From: a virus
Direction: 5' to 3' (one strand)
Length of the DNA stretch: 34,174 bases
Virus record (IMG/VR): IMGVR_UViG_3300030406_002410
Span: 1-34,174 of that record
In this document: positions 24,699-32,461 of the stretch, in pieces
Numbering within the stretch: position 1 is the stretch's first letter
How the letters are laid out: each line of letters starts with the position of its first letter
Translations under genes and position numbers: made by a program
The notes under the pieces: generated by a model
What the model was told of the DNA's origin: nothing
What the model saw: only the letters and a program-made list of their open reading frames with translations
Database searches by the model: none

Positions 24699-25499
24699 TT
24701 AGTCAGGAAATCTACGCTCAAACTCCATTTCTACTTTTCGCATATAGGATGGCTCTTTATTAACCCATCTTTCATCATTCATCATTTCTTGCATTCGAGC
24801 ATCGAACTCTTCCTGTGTTTCATTTACGTTTTCTGCTACTACAGTAGGCAATGGTTTAAGATCACCCATCATTTGTCTAAAATCTCTCAATACTAAATTA
24901 CCTATCGCAGTTGAACCAAACATTTTTATGGCTTCGACTTTTTCTTCCGAGAAGACTTTTTTTCTTTCCATGCCTTCGAGCCACTCGAGGTTTTGGTTGA
25001 CGATTTCTTTGGCGTTGGGACCGAGTTTTTCCATTTCTTCTTCCGAACTGTATTGAGCCTCTTGCTCTCTTTCTCCAGCCATTCCGATGATTTTTCCGGC
25101 AAGGTCATCGAACGCTTTTTGACTAATACCATTTTCTTTAGCCCATTCTGTATAGGCTCCAACCATGTCATCACTTTTATCGTAACCAGCATCAACCAAG
25201 ATTTTATCATCGTAACTCTCCGGGGCTTTATGTTGTCCTTGTGAAAATTTTTTTTCTAATTCAGTAAATGATTTAAATACATCTTTCTCTCTTATCTTCC
25301 CTTGCTCTTTATTCCAGAACTTTTCCGGCACATAGTCCGGTCTATCTGGAATTTTAGCCTGTACATCTTCTGCTCTATGAGGAATACTTTCTGGCTCACC
25401 TACAGGCTCTTCCCTTGTAGCTTCTGCCTCTGCCGATGCATTTGCTAGTAACCCTTTATCTTCCTGTACTTCTTGTACAGTTTCAGCTTGTTGTTCCAT
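24699..25499 (-). CDS. Capsid scaffold protein
   Basis: This 266-residue, highly acidic and helical protein is encoded between portal and capsid, as scaffolds are. It is rich in Glu, Lys and Gln (MEQQAETVQEVQEDKG; AGEREQEAQYSSEEEMEKLG) with PDRPDYVPEKFWNKEQGKIR (about 51-70), a segment frequent in podovirus scaffolds, and ends in a basic-acidic helix (MRKVEMEFERRFPD). It would guide procapsid assembly and then leave. It overlaps the upstream gene by 17 bases. Confidence 0.8.
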   Translation of the reverse strand: MEQQAETVQEVQEDKGLLANASAEAEATREEPVGEPESIPHRAEDVQAKIPDRPDYVPEKFWNKEQGKIREKDVFKSFTELEKKFSQGQHKAPESYDDKILVDAGYDKSDDMVGAYTEWAKENGISQKAFDDLAGKIIGMAGEREQEAQYSSEEEMEKLGPNAKEIVNQNLEWLEGMERKKVFSEEKVEAIKMFGSTAIGNLVLRDFRQMMGDLKPLPTVVAENVNETQEEFDARMQEMMNDERWVNKEPSYMRKVEMEFERRFPD

Positions 25500-25785
25500 T
25501 GGCTCTCCTTATCCTTAATTCTATTTCTCTGATTAAACTGTTTTGACCTTCTCTAGAATAACCAAAAGATGCATCAGCACCCGGCATCCATGCTGGTTGT
25601 TCTATCGTCACACTTCGTAAATGTGTTAAAACTTTTGCACCTTCCTCAGAAGTAAAACAACGATGATACAAAAGATCTAATTCTTTTTGTGCATCAAAAT
25701 TATTTACTTTTAATTGCTGTACATTCGCATTAACACCATCCCAACCGGGATCATTTATAGATCTTATTTTATCTGCTTGGCTCAT
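25483..25785 (-). CDS. Bbp19-like small head protein
   Basis: This 100-residue protein follows the portal gene with a 4-base overlap. The segment CFTSEEGAKVLTHLRSVTIE (about 43-62) followed by GYSREGQNSLIREIELRI (about 75-92) is the pattern of the small Bbp19-type protein found between portal and scaffold in BPP-1-like podoviruses. The role is unknown; it is thought to be head-associated because of location. Confidence 0.7.
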   Translation of the reverse strand: MSQADKIRSINDPGWDGVNANVQQLKVNNFDAQKELDLLYHRCFTSEEGAKVLTHLRSVTIEQPAWMPGADASFGYSREGQNSLIREIELRIRRANGTTS

Positions 25786-27338
25786 TGTGCGATTGCCTCT
25801 TCAATAGGTGCTGTGTCTACGCCTTGCTGTTCAGCTACAGCCTGTGCTGTTGCTAACATCTGTTCTTGCATCGCAGCCCTTTCTTCTGGTGTTGTTCTGA
25901 GTTCAGCCGGGATAGATAGCATATCTGCTAAGTAATCACCGATCTTATCCTGTTTAACTAATGTCTGACCAACTGGACCTAGTGATTGTGCTATCTGTAA
26001 ATAGTTCATAACATCATTTACTTTTTCCATATTGTTAGCCATAGCCAAAGGTGAGGTAGGTACAATCTGTACCTCTAGACCGTTTATCTTTAGTGGCAGT
26101 TCTATCATGCCCATTTCATCCATTAACTCTAATGTTCTTCTTACTATTGGTGTCATTGTTTCACTTATCAAACGTCCAAAAGCAGAGCCAAGGTTTTGTG
26201 ATAACTCAGATAATTTTGCCTGTATCTCTGTAGCTGATCTCGCACTCATATTCTCTGGTGCAAGGCTCTCATCTAACAATGTCTTCTTAATATTAGTTCT
26301 AAGATCATTGGCTACTAGCTGCGATAAGTTTACATCACCCGATCGAGCAAGAGGAGCAAGTGATGCTCCCCTTGGTCCACCGTTTGAGGAAACTGAAATA
26401 ACTGCACCCGGTACAATCGATATTGTTTCCGGGTTAAGGACCCCGTCGTCCACGGCAGTAAAAACTCCACCTATAGAAATACTTGCATTTTTCAATGTCA
26501 GTTCGGTTACCTTGTTTAATGTTTTGATATCCGGCAATGCGTACAATACAGGACCTCTACCGTATCGTTCATTACTTGCCTTCATGTATCTAGATATAAC
26601 CCAAGGAAAACTTTTTAACTTTCTAGATACTAGTTTTATGTCTTCTTCCATTGTAGACACACAGTAATAAATTACACCGTCATTCGTATATGTTGCCTCT
26701 AGCAATTCAACCTTTTCAGTAGGATCTTCTTGGTATTTATCAATTAACTCTTGAGGTATCTCAGCATCTGGAAACTCTTTTTCTATAACATTAAATGCTC
26801 TTTTTAATCTTCTATAAACTGTGTCCGGGTTACCGTTAGGACCTTCCTCAAAAGATATTTGGAAACTAGGCACAGCCGTATAACGTATGCGTGTATTTTC
26901 ATCACCAGATTGTATCAGCATACAACTAGTGCCAATAGCTAGGTCTAACAAAAACTCACCCATAGCTAAATCAAAACCAGATGTACGCATAATCTGGAAC
27001 ATTCTTTTACCGTAAAAGTCTAAAGCTGTCTGTGCCTCAATCTTTCTTTCTTCTGGTATGTCAGCACCCGGCATTAATCTGCACCACTCTTGTTGTGGTG
27101 GAAATAATGATGATTGCAAACGGTTAGCAAATCTTGCTGTTGAATGGACAGCCGTACTATCAAACACTCTTTTCATTTTATTCTGTCCGGGAACATCACC
27201 CTCATAGTAACCGTCATAAAGGTTACGCATAGGTAAGGCAAATTCATACGCCTCTTCATAAATGGTACGCCAGTTATTTTTGTGGTCTTCGCACCGTTTA
27301 TATCTTTTCTTTAGTTCTTGAACAGATAGATCAGCCAT
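25782..27338 (-). CDS. Portal protein (Bbp17-type head-tail connector)
   Basis: This 518-residue protein starts ADLSVQELKKRYKRCEDHKN, continues with YEFALPMRNLYDG and STAVHSTARFANRLQSSLFP (about 71-90), and includes SFPWVISRYMKASNERYGRG (about 242-261). All are hallmarks of the podovirus head-to-tail connector family typified by Bbp17. The dodecameric portal is the DNA channel and docking site for terminase and the gp11-like adaptor. TAATG couples it to the tiny basic gene upstream. Confidence 0.92.
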   Translation of the reverse strand: MADLSVQELKKRYKRCEDHKNNWRTIYEEAYEFALPMRNLYDGYYEGDVPGQNKMKRVFDSTAVHSTARFANRLQSSLFPPQQEWCRLMPGADIPEERKIEAQTALDFYGKRMFQIMRTSGFDLAMGEFLLDLAIGTSCMLIQSGDENTRIRYTAVPSFQISFEEGPNGNPDTVYRRLKRAFNVIEKEFPDAEIPQELIDKYQEDPTEKVELLEATYTNDGVIYYCVSTMEEDIKLVSRKLKSFPWVISRYMKASNERYGRGPVLYALPDIKTLNKVTELTLKNASISIGGVFTAVDDGVLNPETISIVPGAVISVSSNGGPRGASLAPLARSGDVNLSQLVANDLRTNIKKTLLDESLAPENMSARSATEIQAKLSELSQNLGSAFGRLISETMTPIVRRTLELMDEMGMIELPLKINGLEVQIVPTSPLAMANNMEKVNDVMNYLQIAQSLGPVGQTLVKQDKIGDYLADMLSIPAELRTTPEERAAMQEQMLATAQAVAEQQGVDTAPIEEAIAQ

Positions 27339-27469
27339 TATTTTTTCTTTTTCTTTTTAGGAAATCCAGCTTTCATATTTGCATATGCTTTTGCAGATAT
27401 TGTTGTATTTTTTTTGCTACGAGATATGCCTTTTTTCTTACGAGCATTTATATTTCTATAAAGTGACAT
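27338..27469 (-). CDS. 43-residue basic protein
   Basis: A tiny ORF (MSLYRNINARKKKGISRSKK ... PKKKKKK) whose stop overlaps the portal ATG as TAATG and whose start lies two bases after the stop of another basic ORF. About 40% of residues are Lys or Arg. It is probably a real structural or DNA-neutralising mini-protein, since it keeps an open frame and tight spacing. An RNA-binding role is equally possible. Confidence 0.55.
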   Translation of the reverse strand: MSLYRNINARKKKGISRSKKNTTISAKAYANMKAGFPKKKKKK

Positions 27470-27471
27470 AA

Positions 27472-27588
27472 TTATTTTTTCCTCTTTTTAGATGCCATAA
27501 TTTTTTTCTGTAAACTAGCTGGCAAAGTTTTTTGCTTTTTAGTTAATGTCTTACCTTTAGTTTTAGATTTTCCATAATGTCCGGGCAT
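27472..27588 (-). CDS. 38-residue basic protein
   Basis: This ORF has a strong ribosome site (AAAGGAGA) before ATG and encodes MPGHYGKSKTKGKTLTKKQK followed by a shorter basic tail (KKIMASKKRKK). Start MPGHYGK and the lysine-rich composition recall small head proteins encoded beside the portal in other marine phages. Together with its neighbours it forms a run of three consecutive basic proteins. Confidence 0.6.
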   Translation of the reverse strand: MPGHYGKSKTKGKTLTKKQKTLPASLQKKIMASKKRKK

Positions 27589-27600
27589 AATAAATCTCCT

Positions 27601-27870
27601 TTATGTTTTTTTATGACGGTTAGCAAAATTTCTTGCAGCCTCGACAGAGCCAAAACCCCAAGCCTTTAATGCAAGAGCCTTCCTAGTTGGTCTACCCTTG
27701 CTATCTTTCATTGGACCTTTCATTCCGGAAAATCTAGCAGCAAACGAAATTCTGCGTGGATTAGTTCCTTTTTTTACCGGAGCCTTCAAATTGGATCCTG
27801 TAGTTCTATTCAAATGTTTACGTCCAGCCTCGGATAAACCACCTTTAGGATTTTTATGAACTTTTCTCAT
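27601..27870 (-). CDS. DUF6321-like basic protein
   Basis: This 89-residue protein contains NPKGGLSEAGRKHLNRTTGS, then KGTNPRRISFAARFSGMKGP and RPTRKALALKAWGF, the recognisable core of a conserved phage family of unknown function (DUF6321 is my recollection of its name). It is strongly basic, so association with packaged DNA or with the head interior is plausible. It overlaps the upstream 41-residue ORF by four bases (ATGA). Confidence 0.75.
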   Translation of the reverse strand: MRKVHKNPKGGLSEAGRKHLNRTTGSNLKAPVKKGTNPRRISFAARFSGMKGPMKDSKGRPTRKALALKAWGFGSVEAARNFANRHKKT

Positions 27871-27992
27871 TCATCTTCCTCATGCACAGGCTTTGTATAT
27901 TTTGGATTTCTTCTCCAAACCTTTTGTGGTCTTTCAACATACGGCTCTAATGGTTTTTCCTCTTTCTCTTCTTCTTTTTCTTCTTCAGCCAT
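27867..27992 (-). CDS. 41-residue acidic/basic mini-protein
   Basis: This ORF overlaps its upstream neighbour as TAATG and its downstream neighbour as ATGA. It begins with an acidic stretch, MAEEEKEEEKEEKPLEPYVE, then a basic aromatic segment (RPQKVWRRNPKYTK) and ends acidic. The double coupling argues that it is translated. No family is recognised. Confidence 0.55.
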   Translation of the reverse strand: MAEEEKEEEKEEKPLEPYVERPQKVWRRNPKYTKPVHEEDE

Positions 27993-28246
27993 TAACCTAA
28001 GTTCCTTGGATTACGAACACCACCACCAAGTTTTTGTTTTAGGTTTTGCTCACCATAGTCTGGTCTAGTGCCACCCGACATCATCAATCCCATCATGCCA
28101 CCTTTTTTCTTAGAAGCAGTAGTAGCCATAATAGACTTTTGCCTTTTTTGTTCGGCAGTAGCAGCAGCCTCTTGAGCCGTTACAGTTTCCTCAACAGCCG
28201 GAGATGGTGGTGGTGGGGCTTTAGGTTTTGAAAATAATCCACCCAT
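27992..28246 (-). CDS. Small conserved-type head-module protein
   Basis: This 84-residue protein begins MGGLFSKPKAPPPPSPAVEE, a start shared by many small podovirus proteins encoded between terminase and portal, then has a short coiled segment (AQEAAATAEQKRQKSIMATT) and a Gly/Met-rich end (GGMMGLMMSGG). The GG-F-K-P start could hold a myristoyl-like or structural anchor in other families, but no such claim is made here. One-base overlap with both neighbours. Confidence 0.7.
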   Translation of the reverse strand: MGGLFSKPKAPPPPSPAVEETVTAQEAAATAEQKRQKSIMATTASKKKGGMMGLMMSGGTRPDYGEQNLKQKLGGGVRNPRNLG

Positions 28247-28737
28247 TAGTAGTACCTCGCAAACATATAGTGATCCTTTCCATCTGGTCCATAATGTTTC
28301 AATGTTCCTTCTTCATTAAAGTAACACCTTTTTGCCCAGCGTACTGCTTGAAAATTGGTTGAATGTACGGTGAATTGTAATCTTTTTAGTTCTTTTTTCT
28401 GTGCATAATAGTCAAAAAACAACAATGATGCCCGGTGCATGGAGATAGTTTTGCGTTTAATATGTCGAGAGGGAAGGAGCCACGCCTCGGCTACACCATG
28501 CCATAATGGGAAACACCCAAACATGGCATATATAACACCGTCACCTATAGCCGTAAAACTGTCACCACCTTCAGCAAAAACAGATAAGTATTCTAGATAA
28601 TCATGGAAATGCCCAAGTGTCTGTTTGTCATGGTCATTAAGGTCAATCTCTTTATAGTGTTCGGGTTCCCATCGCACAATCTGATGGCGTGGGTAGTCCA
28701 TCCGGGTAACCCGGTTTATGTCATTAAGCGAAAACAT
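28246..28737 (-). CDS. GNAT-like / gp13-position protein
   Basis: This 163-residue protein resembles the acetyltransferase-fold proteins encoded beside terminase in podoviruses. Segments AEGGDSFTAIGDGVIYAMFG and GVAEAWLLPSRHI (about 57-93), then FTVHSTNFQAVRWAKRCYFN (about 122-141), have the GNAT order of beta strands and C-terminal helix. A canonical acetyl-CoA loop (Q/RxxGxG/A) is not obvious, so catalysis is doubtful. It may be a structural or assembly factor. It overlaps terL by 14 bases. Confidence 0.65.
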   Translation of the reverse strand: MFSLNDINRVTRMDYPRHQIVRWEPEHYKEIDLNDHDKQTLGHFHDYLEYLSVFAEGGDSFTAIGDGVIYAMFGCFPLWHGVAEAWLLPSRHIKRKTISMHRASLLFFDYYAQKKELKRLQFTVHSTNFQAVRWAKRCYFNEEGTLKHYGPDGKDHYMFARYY

Positions 28738-30250
28738 CGAAATCCAATACTTGTGCTGTTGTAGTTTGTTGCCTGTGTGTATTCCTTACGGTCATACGTC
28801 TATGCTCGCCACCACCTAACAGGCAGTAGCCTAGAGCATCCCCCACATGGGAATGTTCATTTTTATTAGGTGTATCTTTAAATCGTTCTTGCCCAGCACC
28901 AATCGGCATTCGCTTAAAGTGATATCCACCAGCTAGGCTTTTTCTTAATCTCTGGCATTTACGGTCCACCATAAAGCCGGGCTTACCATCAATTAAACGC
29001 CCCATAGGTATGGCACACGCCTCACGCCTCGTCCTAAAATCATTAGTCGCTGTTGGTTGAGCCATAATGCCATGTGTTTTTAGGTGGGAAAATGCTGTCG
29101 TTTCAAATATTTGATCTCTCTGCATCCCAGCCGGGTCACCCCATACAAATACATCATACCCAGCAAAACGCATTTCAAGTTCGCTTTTAAGATAAGAGCA
29201 GAACCGTTCCAGACCAATATCAAACGTCACCAGTTCATGGAGTATATGCCACCGTCCATTCGGCATTTTTTGGGCAAAGATAGCAGCCGGAGTTAGTCCA
29301 AAGTCCAAGCCGATATTAATAGGAATGCCATTAATAGGCTCTAGGTCAGCCGACATAGTTGTATCGTCATACTCGGACCAGACGGGTCTACCTTCCTGTA
29401 CATAGGTGTATTTCCCTTCAGCATAACAACGTATCCAATCAAGGTTTTTACCACCCAGCAACTGCAAATAATAATCTTCGGGTAGGTTGCCGATATTCTC
29501 AGCCTTGTCATTGACCTTCCACCATTTACTGGCTTGCTGAATAAACCCTTGAGCCTCGGGCATATCTTCGGGTACATCATCGGTCTTGACCTCTGTTACG
29601 CCACCGGGCTGGTTAAAAAACTGCCATTTAAATTTTCCTTTGGGTGTTTCTTTCTCAGCTAGTCGAAACCACCAATGATCATCATCGCAAGGATTGCTGT
29701 CCATTATAATCCCATGCCAAGAAGCAGATCCATCTGCCTTAGTTGGATATCTGCCGACACGGTGCGTTAGACCATCAATAACGGCTTTAGGTAACTCTTT
29801 AGCCTCATTAACAAACGCCCCGGTAAGTTCCAGAGATAACAACTTTCTAACATCCTTGGGAGCATCCAGAGCCAAAAAAATAACCTCACAATCAATACCA
29901 GAGGCATTCTTTCTAGGGGGCAGTTTAAGATGATGGGTTATGGGTGGAGCATGACGAACATTGCCCCAGATATGTTCCGGCAGTAATTCAAGCCAAGTTT
30001 TCAATGTCGTAGTCCTCAGCATAGGATACGAGTTTCTAACAACAGCAAACCGGGTATAGCGTATGCCATCCCTCGGTGACGGTTTCTGTTGAACGGCTCG
30101 TCTAAATATTTCAGCACAACAGGCATAGGATTTACCACTCCCTACCGGACCCATGATACCTCTGACAAAGGCATTGCTTTTAAGAAAGTCAGCCAAGGTA
30201 GGTGAGCCGGAAAAATCCAGTTTTAATCCAGAAGGTATCTCTTCACTCAT
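28724..30250 (-). CDS. terL: Terminase large subunit
   Basis: This 508-residue packaging motor has the ATPase Walker A motif GPVGSGKS (34-41) and a Walker B-like strand ending in GAFVNEAKEL (about 143-152). The C-terminal nuclease domain shows INIGLDFGLTPAAIF, then FVWGDPAGMQRD and HVGDALGYCL, giving the expected acidic triad. I start at 30250, where AGAGGTG precedes ATG and MSEEIPS follows. A longer in-frame start overlaps the small ORF upstream. The subtype suggests podovirus headful or cos packaging, which cannot be decided here. Confidence 0.95.
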   Translation of the reverse strand: MSEEIPSGLKLDFSGSPTLADFLKSNAFVRGIMGPVGSGKSYACCAEIFRRAVQQKPSPRDGIRYTRFAVVRNSYPMLRTTTLKTWLELLPEHIWGNVRHAPPITHHLKLPPRKNASGIDCEVIFLALDAPKDVRKLLSLELTGAFVNEAKELPKAVIDGLTHRVGRYPTKADGSASWHGIIMDSNPCDDDHWWFRLAEKETPKGKFKWQFFNQPGGVTEVKTDDVPEDMPEAQGFIQQASKWWKVNDKAENIGNLPEDYYLQLLGGKNLDWIRCYAEGKYTYVQEGRPVWSEYDDTTMSADLEPINGIPINIGLDFGLTPAAIFAQKMPNGRWHILHELVTFDIGLERFCSYLKSELEMRFAGYDVFVWGDPAGMQRDQIFETTAFSHLKTHGIMAQPTATNDFRTRREACAIPMGRLIDGKPGFMVDRKCQRLRKSLAGGYHFKRMPIGAGQERFKDTPNKNEHSHVGDALGYCLLGGGEHRRMTVRNTHRQQTTTAQVLDFDVFA

Positions 30251-30254
30251 TTTT

Positions 30255-30428
30255 TCACCTCTTATTAATAGTTTCTGCTTGGCTATATTTTCTAATAGCC
30301 TCATCAATATCTCTGCGAATACCTTTTACTGGAGTTACAAAACCACCAAGTTCATCTTCACATTTATCGAGTAATTCTTGAGCCTTGATTAACAAATTAA
30401 GTAAATCTTTTATTATAATATTATCCAT
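30255..30428 (-). CDS. 57-residue protein between terS and terL
   Basis: This ORF fills the gap between the terminase subunits: it starts three bases after the terS stop and its last codons supply the terL ribosome site (AGGTGA). The product is mostly helical and charged (MDNIIIKDLLNLLIKAQELL, then DEAIRKYSQAETINK). It may be an accessory packaging factor. No family is recognised. Confidence 0.6.
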   Translation of the reverse strand: MDNIIIKDLLNLLIKAQELLDKCEDELGGFVTPVKGIRRDIDEAIRKYSQAETINKR

Positions 30429-30431
30429 TTT

Positions 30432-30839
30432 CTATTTCTCTTGTTCACCCGGTAAGACCATTGTCACATCCACCACAGCCGGTTTCTCGCTTTCTTTTTC
30501 TTGGTCCAGCAACCCGGCACTCTTAGACAGCATCTGCAACACCCTTACCTTATCTATCATTTCAACTTCTATCTGGTCTCCGGAGCGTGTCGGAGTTACC
30601 TTGATCTTTTTGATCGCCTGTAACGCCCTCTCCGGGATGTCCTTGATCTCTTTGATACTGACATTATTCTCACTCCATTCTAAAACATCGGTTATATTCG
30701 CACTCGCCAATCCCAATAACTGGTTAGCCAATTCATCCCGGTTGTCATAAATAATGCTGGACCCTCGCAACCGTTTTGTAATCGCACCAACCCCGGCAAA
30801 CCGTCCATTCATCTTCGGCAGTTTAGACTTTCTTTTCAT
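30432..30839 (-). CDS. terS: Probable terminase small subunit
   Basis: This 135-residue protein has a layout typical of small terminases: a basic N-terminus (MKRKSKLPKMNGRFAGVGAI), a helical core (ANITDVLEWSENNVSIKEIK; IPERALQAIKKIKV) and DKVRVLQMLSKSAGLL (about 95-110), the 'K.. .L..L.k..GL' element common near the end of many TerS proteins. It lies just upstream of terL in the transcript. It would recognise the packaging site. Confidence 0.7.
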   Translation of the reverse strand: MKRKSKLPKMNGRFAGVGAITKRLRGSSIIYDNRDELANQLLGLASANITDVLEWSENNVSIKEIKDIPERALQAIKKIKVTPTRSGDQIEVEMIDKVRVLQMLSKSAGLLDQEKESEKPAVVDVTMVLPGEQEK

Positions 30840-31042
30840 TAGAAAGGCTGTTCCTTTTTAGGCTCAAAGCATTGCAGCCATATCTCACCGTCCTTATTAG
30901 GCAAGGGAAGGGCATTCAGCTTGATAGACCGTTTACCGTCAGCCTTCTCCAGCATGATACCTAAACTCATCCACCGGGTTTTTTCTTCACCGTTGTGCAT
31001 GAAATTACCTTGGGATTGCATTACTAAATATGTTTTATCCAT
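30839..31042 (-). CDS. Small hypothetical protein before terS
   Basis: This 67-residue protein starts after AAGGAG (spacing 7). MDKTYLVMQSQGNFMHNGEE, then TRWMSLGIMLEKADGKRSIK and KLNALPLPNKDGEIWLQCFE form an antiparallel beta pattern like small OB- or SH3-type folds, a shape seen in single-strand-binding-like early proteins. No family is claimed. The end overlaps the terS start by one base. Confidence 0.65.
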   Translation of the reverse strand: MDKTYLVMQSQGNFMHNGEEKTRWMSLGIMLEKADGKRSIKLNALPLPNKDGEIWLQCFEPKKEQPF

Positions 31043-31211
31043 TGAAAAACTCCTTAATGAAATTGTGGAAAATATTTTTGTGAGATCCCCCACTATATAT
31101 ACGCATGGGGGGAGGGCATAAGGTGCGTTCTGCGATACAGAGATTTTTTACACCGTATTCTGCGTGTTCCGATGCCTCTATGAACATCTGGACTTTGTAC
31201 ACTCTAGTCAT
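31035..31211 (-). CDS. 58-residue ORF coupled to the replication gene
   Basis: The ATG overlaps the replication-gene stop as ATGA and the ORF ends eight bases inside the next gene. The first half (MTRVYKVQMFIEASEHAEYG) looks like normal protein. The second half reads through a G/C-run hairpin (31087-31111) and gives CPPPMRIYSGGS, which is less convincing. It may be a true small protein or a chance frame over a regulatory element. Confidence 0.4.
   Translation of the reverse strand: MTRVYKVQMFIEASEHAEYGVKNLCIAERTLCPPPMRIYSGGSHKNIFHNFIKEFFNG
31087..31111. promoter_or_regulatory. CCCCCA/TGGGGG hairpin with TATATATA loop
   Basis: CCCCCA (31087-31092) pairs with TGGGGG (31106-31111) around CTATATATACGCA. 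It separates the replication genes from the packaging genes. No U-run follows on the minus strand. The arms are the same sequences that form the inverted repeat before the holin. A one-mismatch DnaA box (TTTTCCACA, minus strand, 31064-31072) lies close by. It could be an attenuator, a promoter element or a protein-binding cruciform. Confidence 0.4.
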
Positions 31212-32461
31212 AATGATGCACCATTTTCTAGAAAGTATTGTAATGTTTGAGGTGGCTGCTTGTTGTCCTGTAAGGATTGGCTAACTACTTTACTTGCTAG
31301 GTCCTTAAACTGCTCAGTAGTGTATCCTTGTTGTAATAGTTTGTCAGCTACTACCTTATCATTCTCACTTGCCTTCCATTCAGTTCCATAATTCTGCTTT
31401 ACCACATTCATGTAACTGTTCAATATTCCATTAATTAGAATTTCCTTATTATATATATTATTATATATATTGTTATTGTTAAGTGTTACCTTCACCGTTA
31501 CATCTGAGGGTGTAGGTGTAACCTTCATGGTAACATCTTGCTCTTGGGTGTTACGCTCATCGTTACATCTAGTATCTAAGGTGTTACCGTCATCGTTACA
31601 CCCTATGTTACGTTCATCGTTACACCCTTTATAGTATTTCTTGTAGTATTCTAATGGTATACTGTGGTCCTTTTCATTCGGTGGTCTTCCCCATGAAGAT
31701 GCCCAGACACTACCCGGTTTCCAGTTCTGTAGCCGTGCCTTCCATTGTGCCTCATCATTGGTGATAACTTCTTTCTTTACTGGCTGTTTAGGCTTGTCTT
31801 GTGGCTTGTTAAAGTATCCCAGCTTGTAAGGTGATAGCATCTTATTATCGAGTGCTGTCCATGTTTCCTCTGTCTGTATGCCTGTCATCCATAATGCTAC
31901 GTCATTATATATACGGTCAAACGAGTAGTCCGGGTTATCCTTGGCGTACTTCTTAGTGATAACGTAGGCTAACTTCTCCTGTTTCTCTGTCAGCTTACGC
32001 TCGTAATGTTTAGGCTTGTACACCTTCTGCAATGTTTCCTGTACCTTGTTATCGTCTATCTCGGTGGTATCTGCCATCTGTTTCTCGTAGCTAATTGATG
32101 GGTCCAGAATAAGTCTATACACGCAGCCTTGTTGTCCTAATGGTCTACGGTTGTCTGCCTTGCGTATCTTCTCTATGTATCCCCATTTAACCAGTTCATT
32201 CATATAATCTGTTACATGGTTCCTTGATGTACCGACTATCTTGCCGATGGTTGAATGATTAATAAAAAATGTATTACCTCGCCTCTCATTCTGGTGACCA
32301 CAACAGATAGCTAGTATTCTAAATGCCTGTTTATTCTTATTAAACCTAACGTCACCGTAGGCTCTAGCCGGCATAATTATAACTTGTCCGGGGCATTGGT
32401 ATTCTCCATAGCCTTTAGGTGGATCTCTGAGTGGGTCTGGTGTCAGCTTACTTATCTTCAT
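31208..32461 (-). CDS. Replication initiator containing its own origin
   Basis: This 417-residue protein has a winged helix-turn-helix at about 50-115 (NTFFINHSTIGKIVGTSRNH, then MNELVKWGYIEKIRKADNRR and a final strand CVYRLILDP), in the style of phage replication initiators such as lambda O. A low-complexity stretch at about 279-340 (CNDERN repeats, then VTMKVT/VTVKVT and Asn-rich) is encoded by DNA iterons. The C-terminal region (about 355-417) may contact host helicase-loading proteins by analogy with lambda O. I choose the ATG at 32461 (MKISKL) over a farther upstream start, because that extension runs through the zinc-ribbon gene. It overlaps that gene by 14 bases. Confidence 0.75.
   Translation of the reverse strand: MKISKLTPDPLRDPPKGYGEYQCPGQVIIMPARAYGDVRFNKNKQAFRILAICCGHQNERRGNTFFINHSTIGKIVGTSRNHVTDYMNELVKWGYIEKIRKADNRRPLGQQGCVYRLILDPSISYEKQMADTTEIDDNKVQETLQKVYKPKHYERKLTEKQEKLAYVITKKYAKDNPDYSFDRIYNDVALWMTGIQTEETWTALDNKMLSPYKLGYFNKPQDKPKQPVKKEVITNDEAQWKARLQNWKPGSVWASSWGRPPNEKDHSIPLEYYKKYYKGCNDERNIGCNDDGNTLDTRCNDERNTQEQDVTMKVTPTPSDVTVKVTLNNNNIYNNIYNKEILINGILNSYMNVVKQNYGTEWKASENDKVVADKLLQQGYTTEQFKDLASKVVSQSLQDNKQPPQTLQYFLENGASL
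31441..31625. other. Putative replication origin: five iterons plus AT-rich tract
   Basis: Five 21-bp iterons lie at 31483-31503, 31516-31536, 31548-31568, 31581-31601 and 31605-31625. The consensus is GTGTTAC, seven bases centred on TCA, GTTACAY, so each is itself a near-palindrome. Start-to-start spacings are 33, 32, 33 and 24. Directly beside them, 31441-31482 is almost pure A/T (TTATTATATATATTATTATA and onward), a good unwinding element. Location inside the initiator gene, iteron dyads and flanking AT tract all match the lambda ori layout. Function is inferred. Confidence 0.75.

Noticed and set aside
30251-30307. Longer TerL start at 30307
   Set aside because: It overlaps the small ORF at 30255-30428, while ATG 30250 has AGAGGTG upstream and begins with the usual terminase N-terminus.
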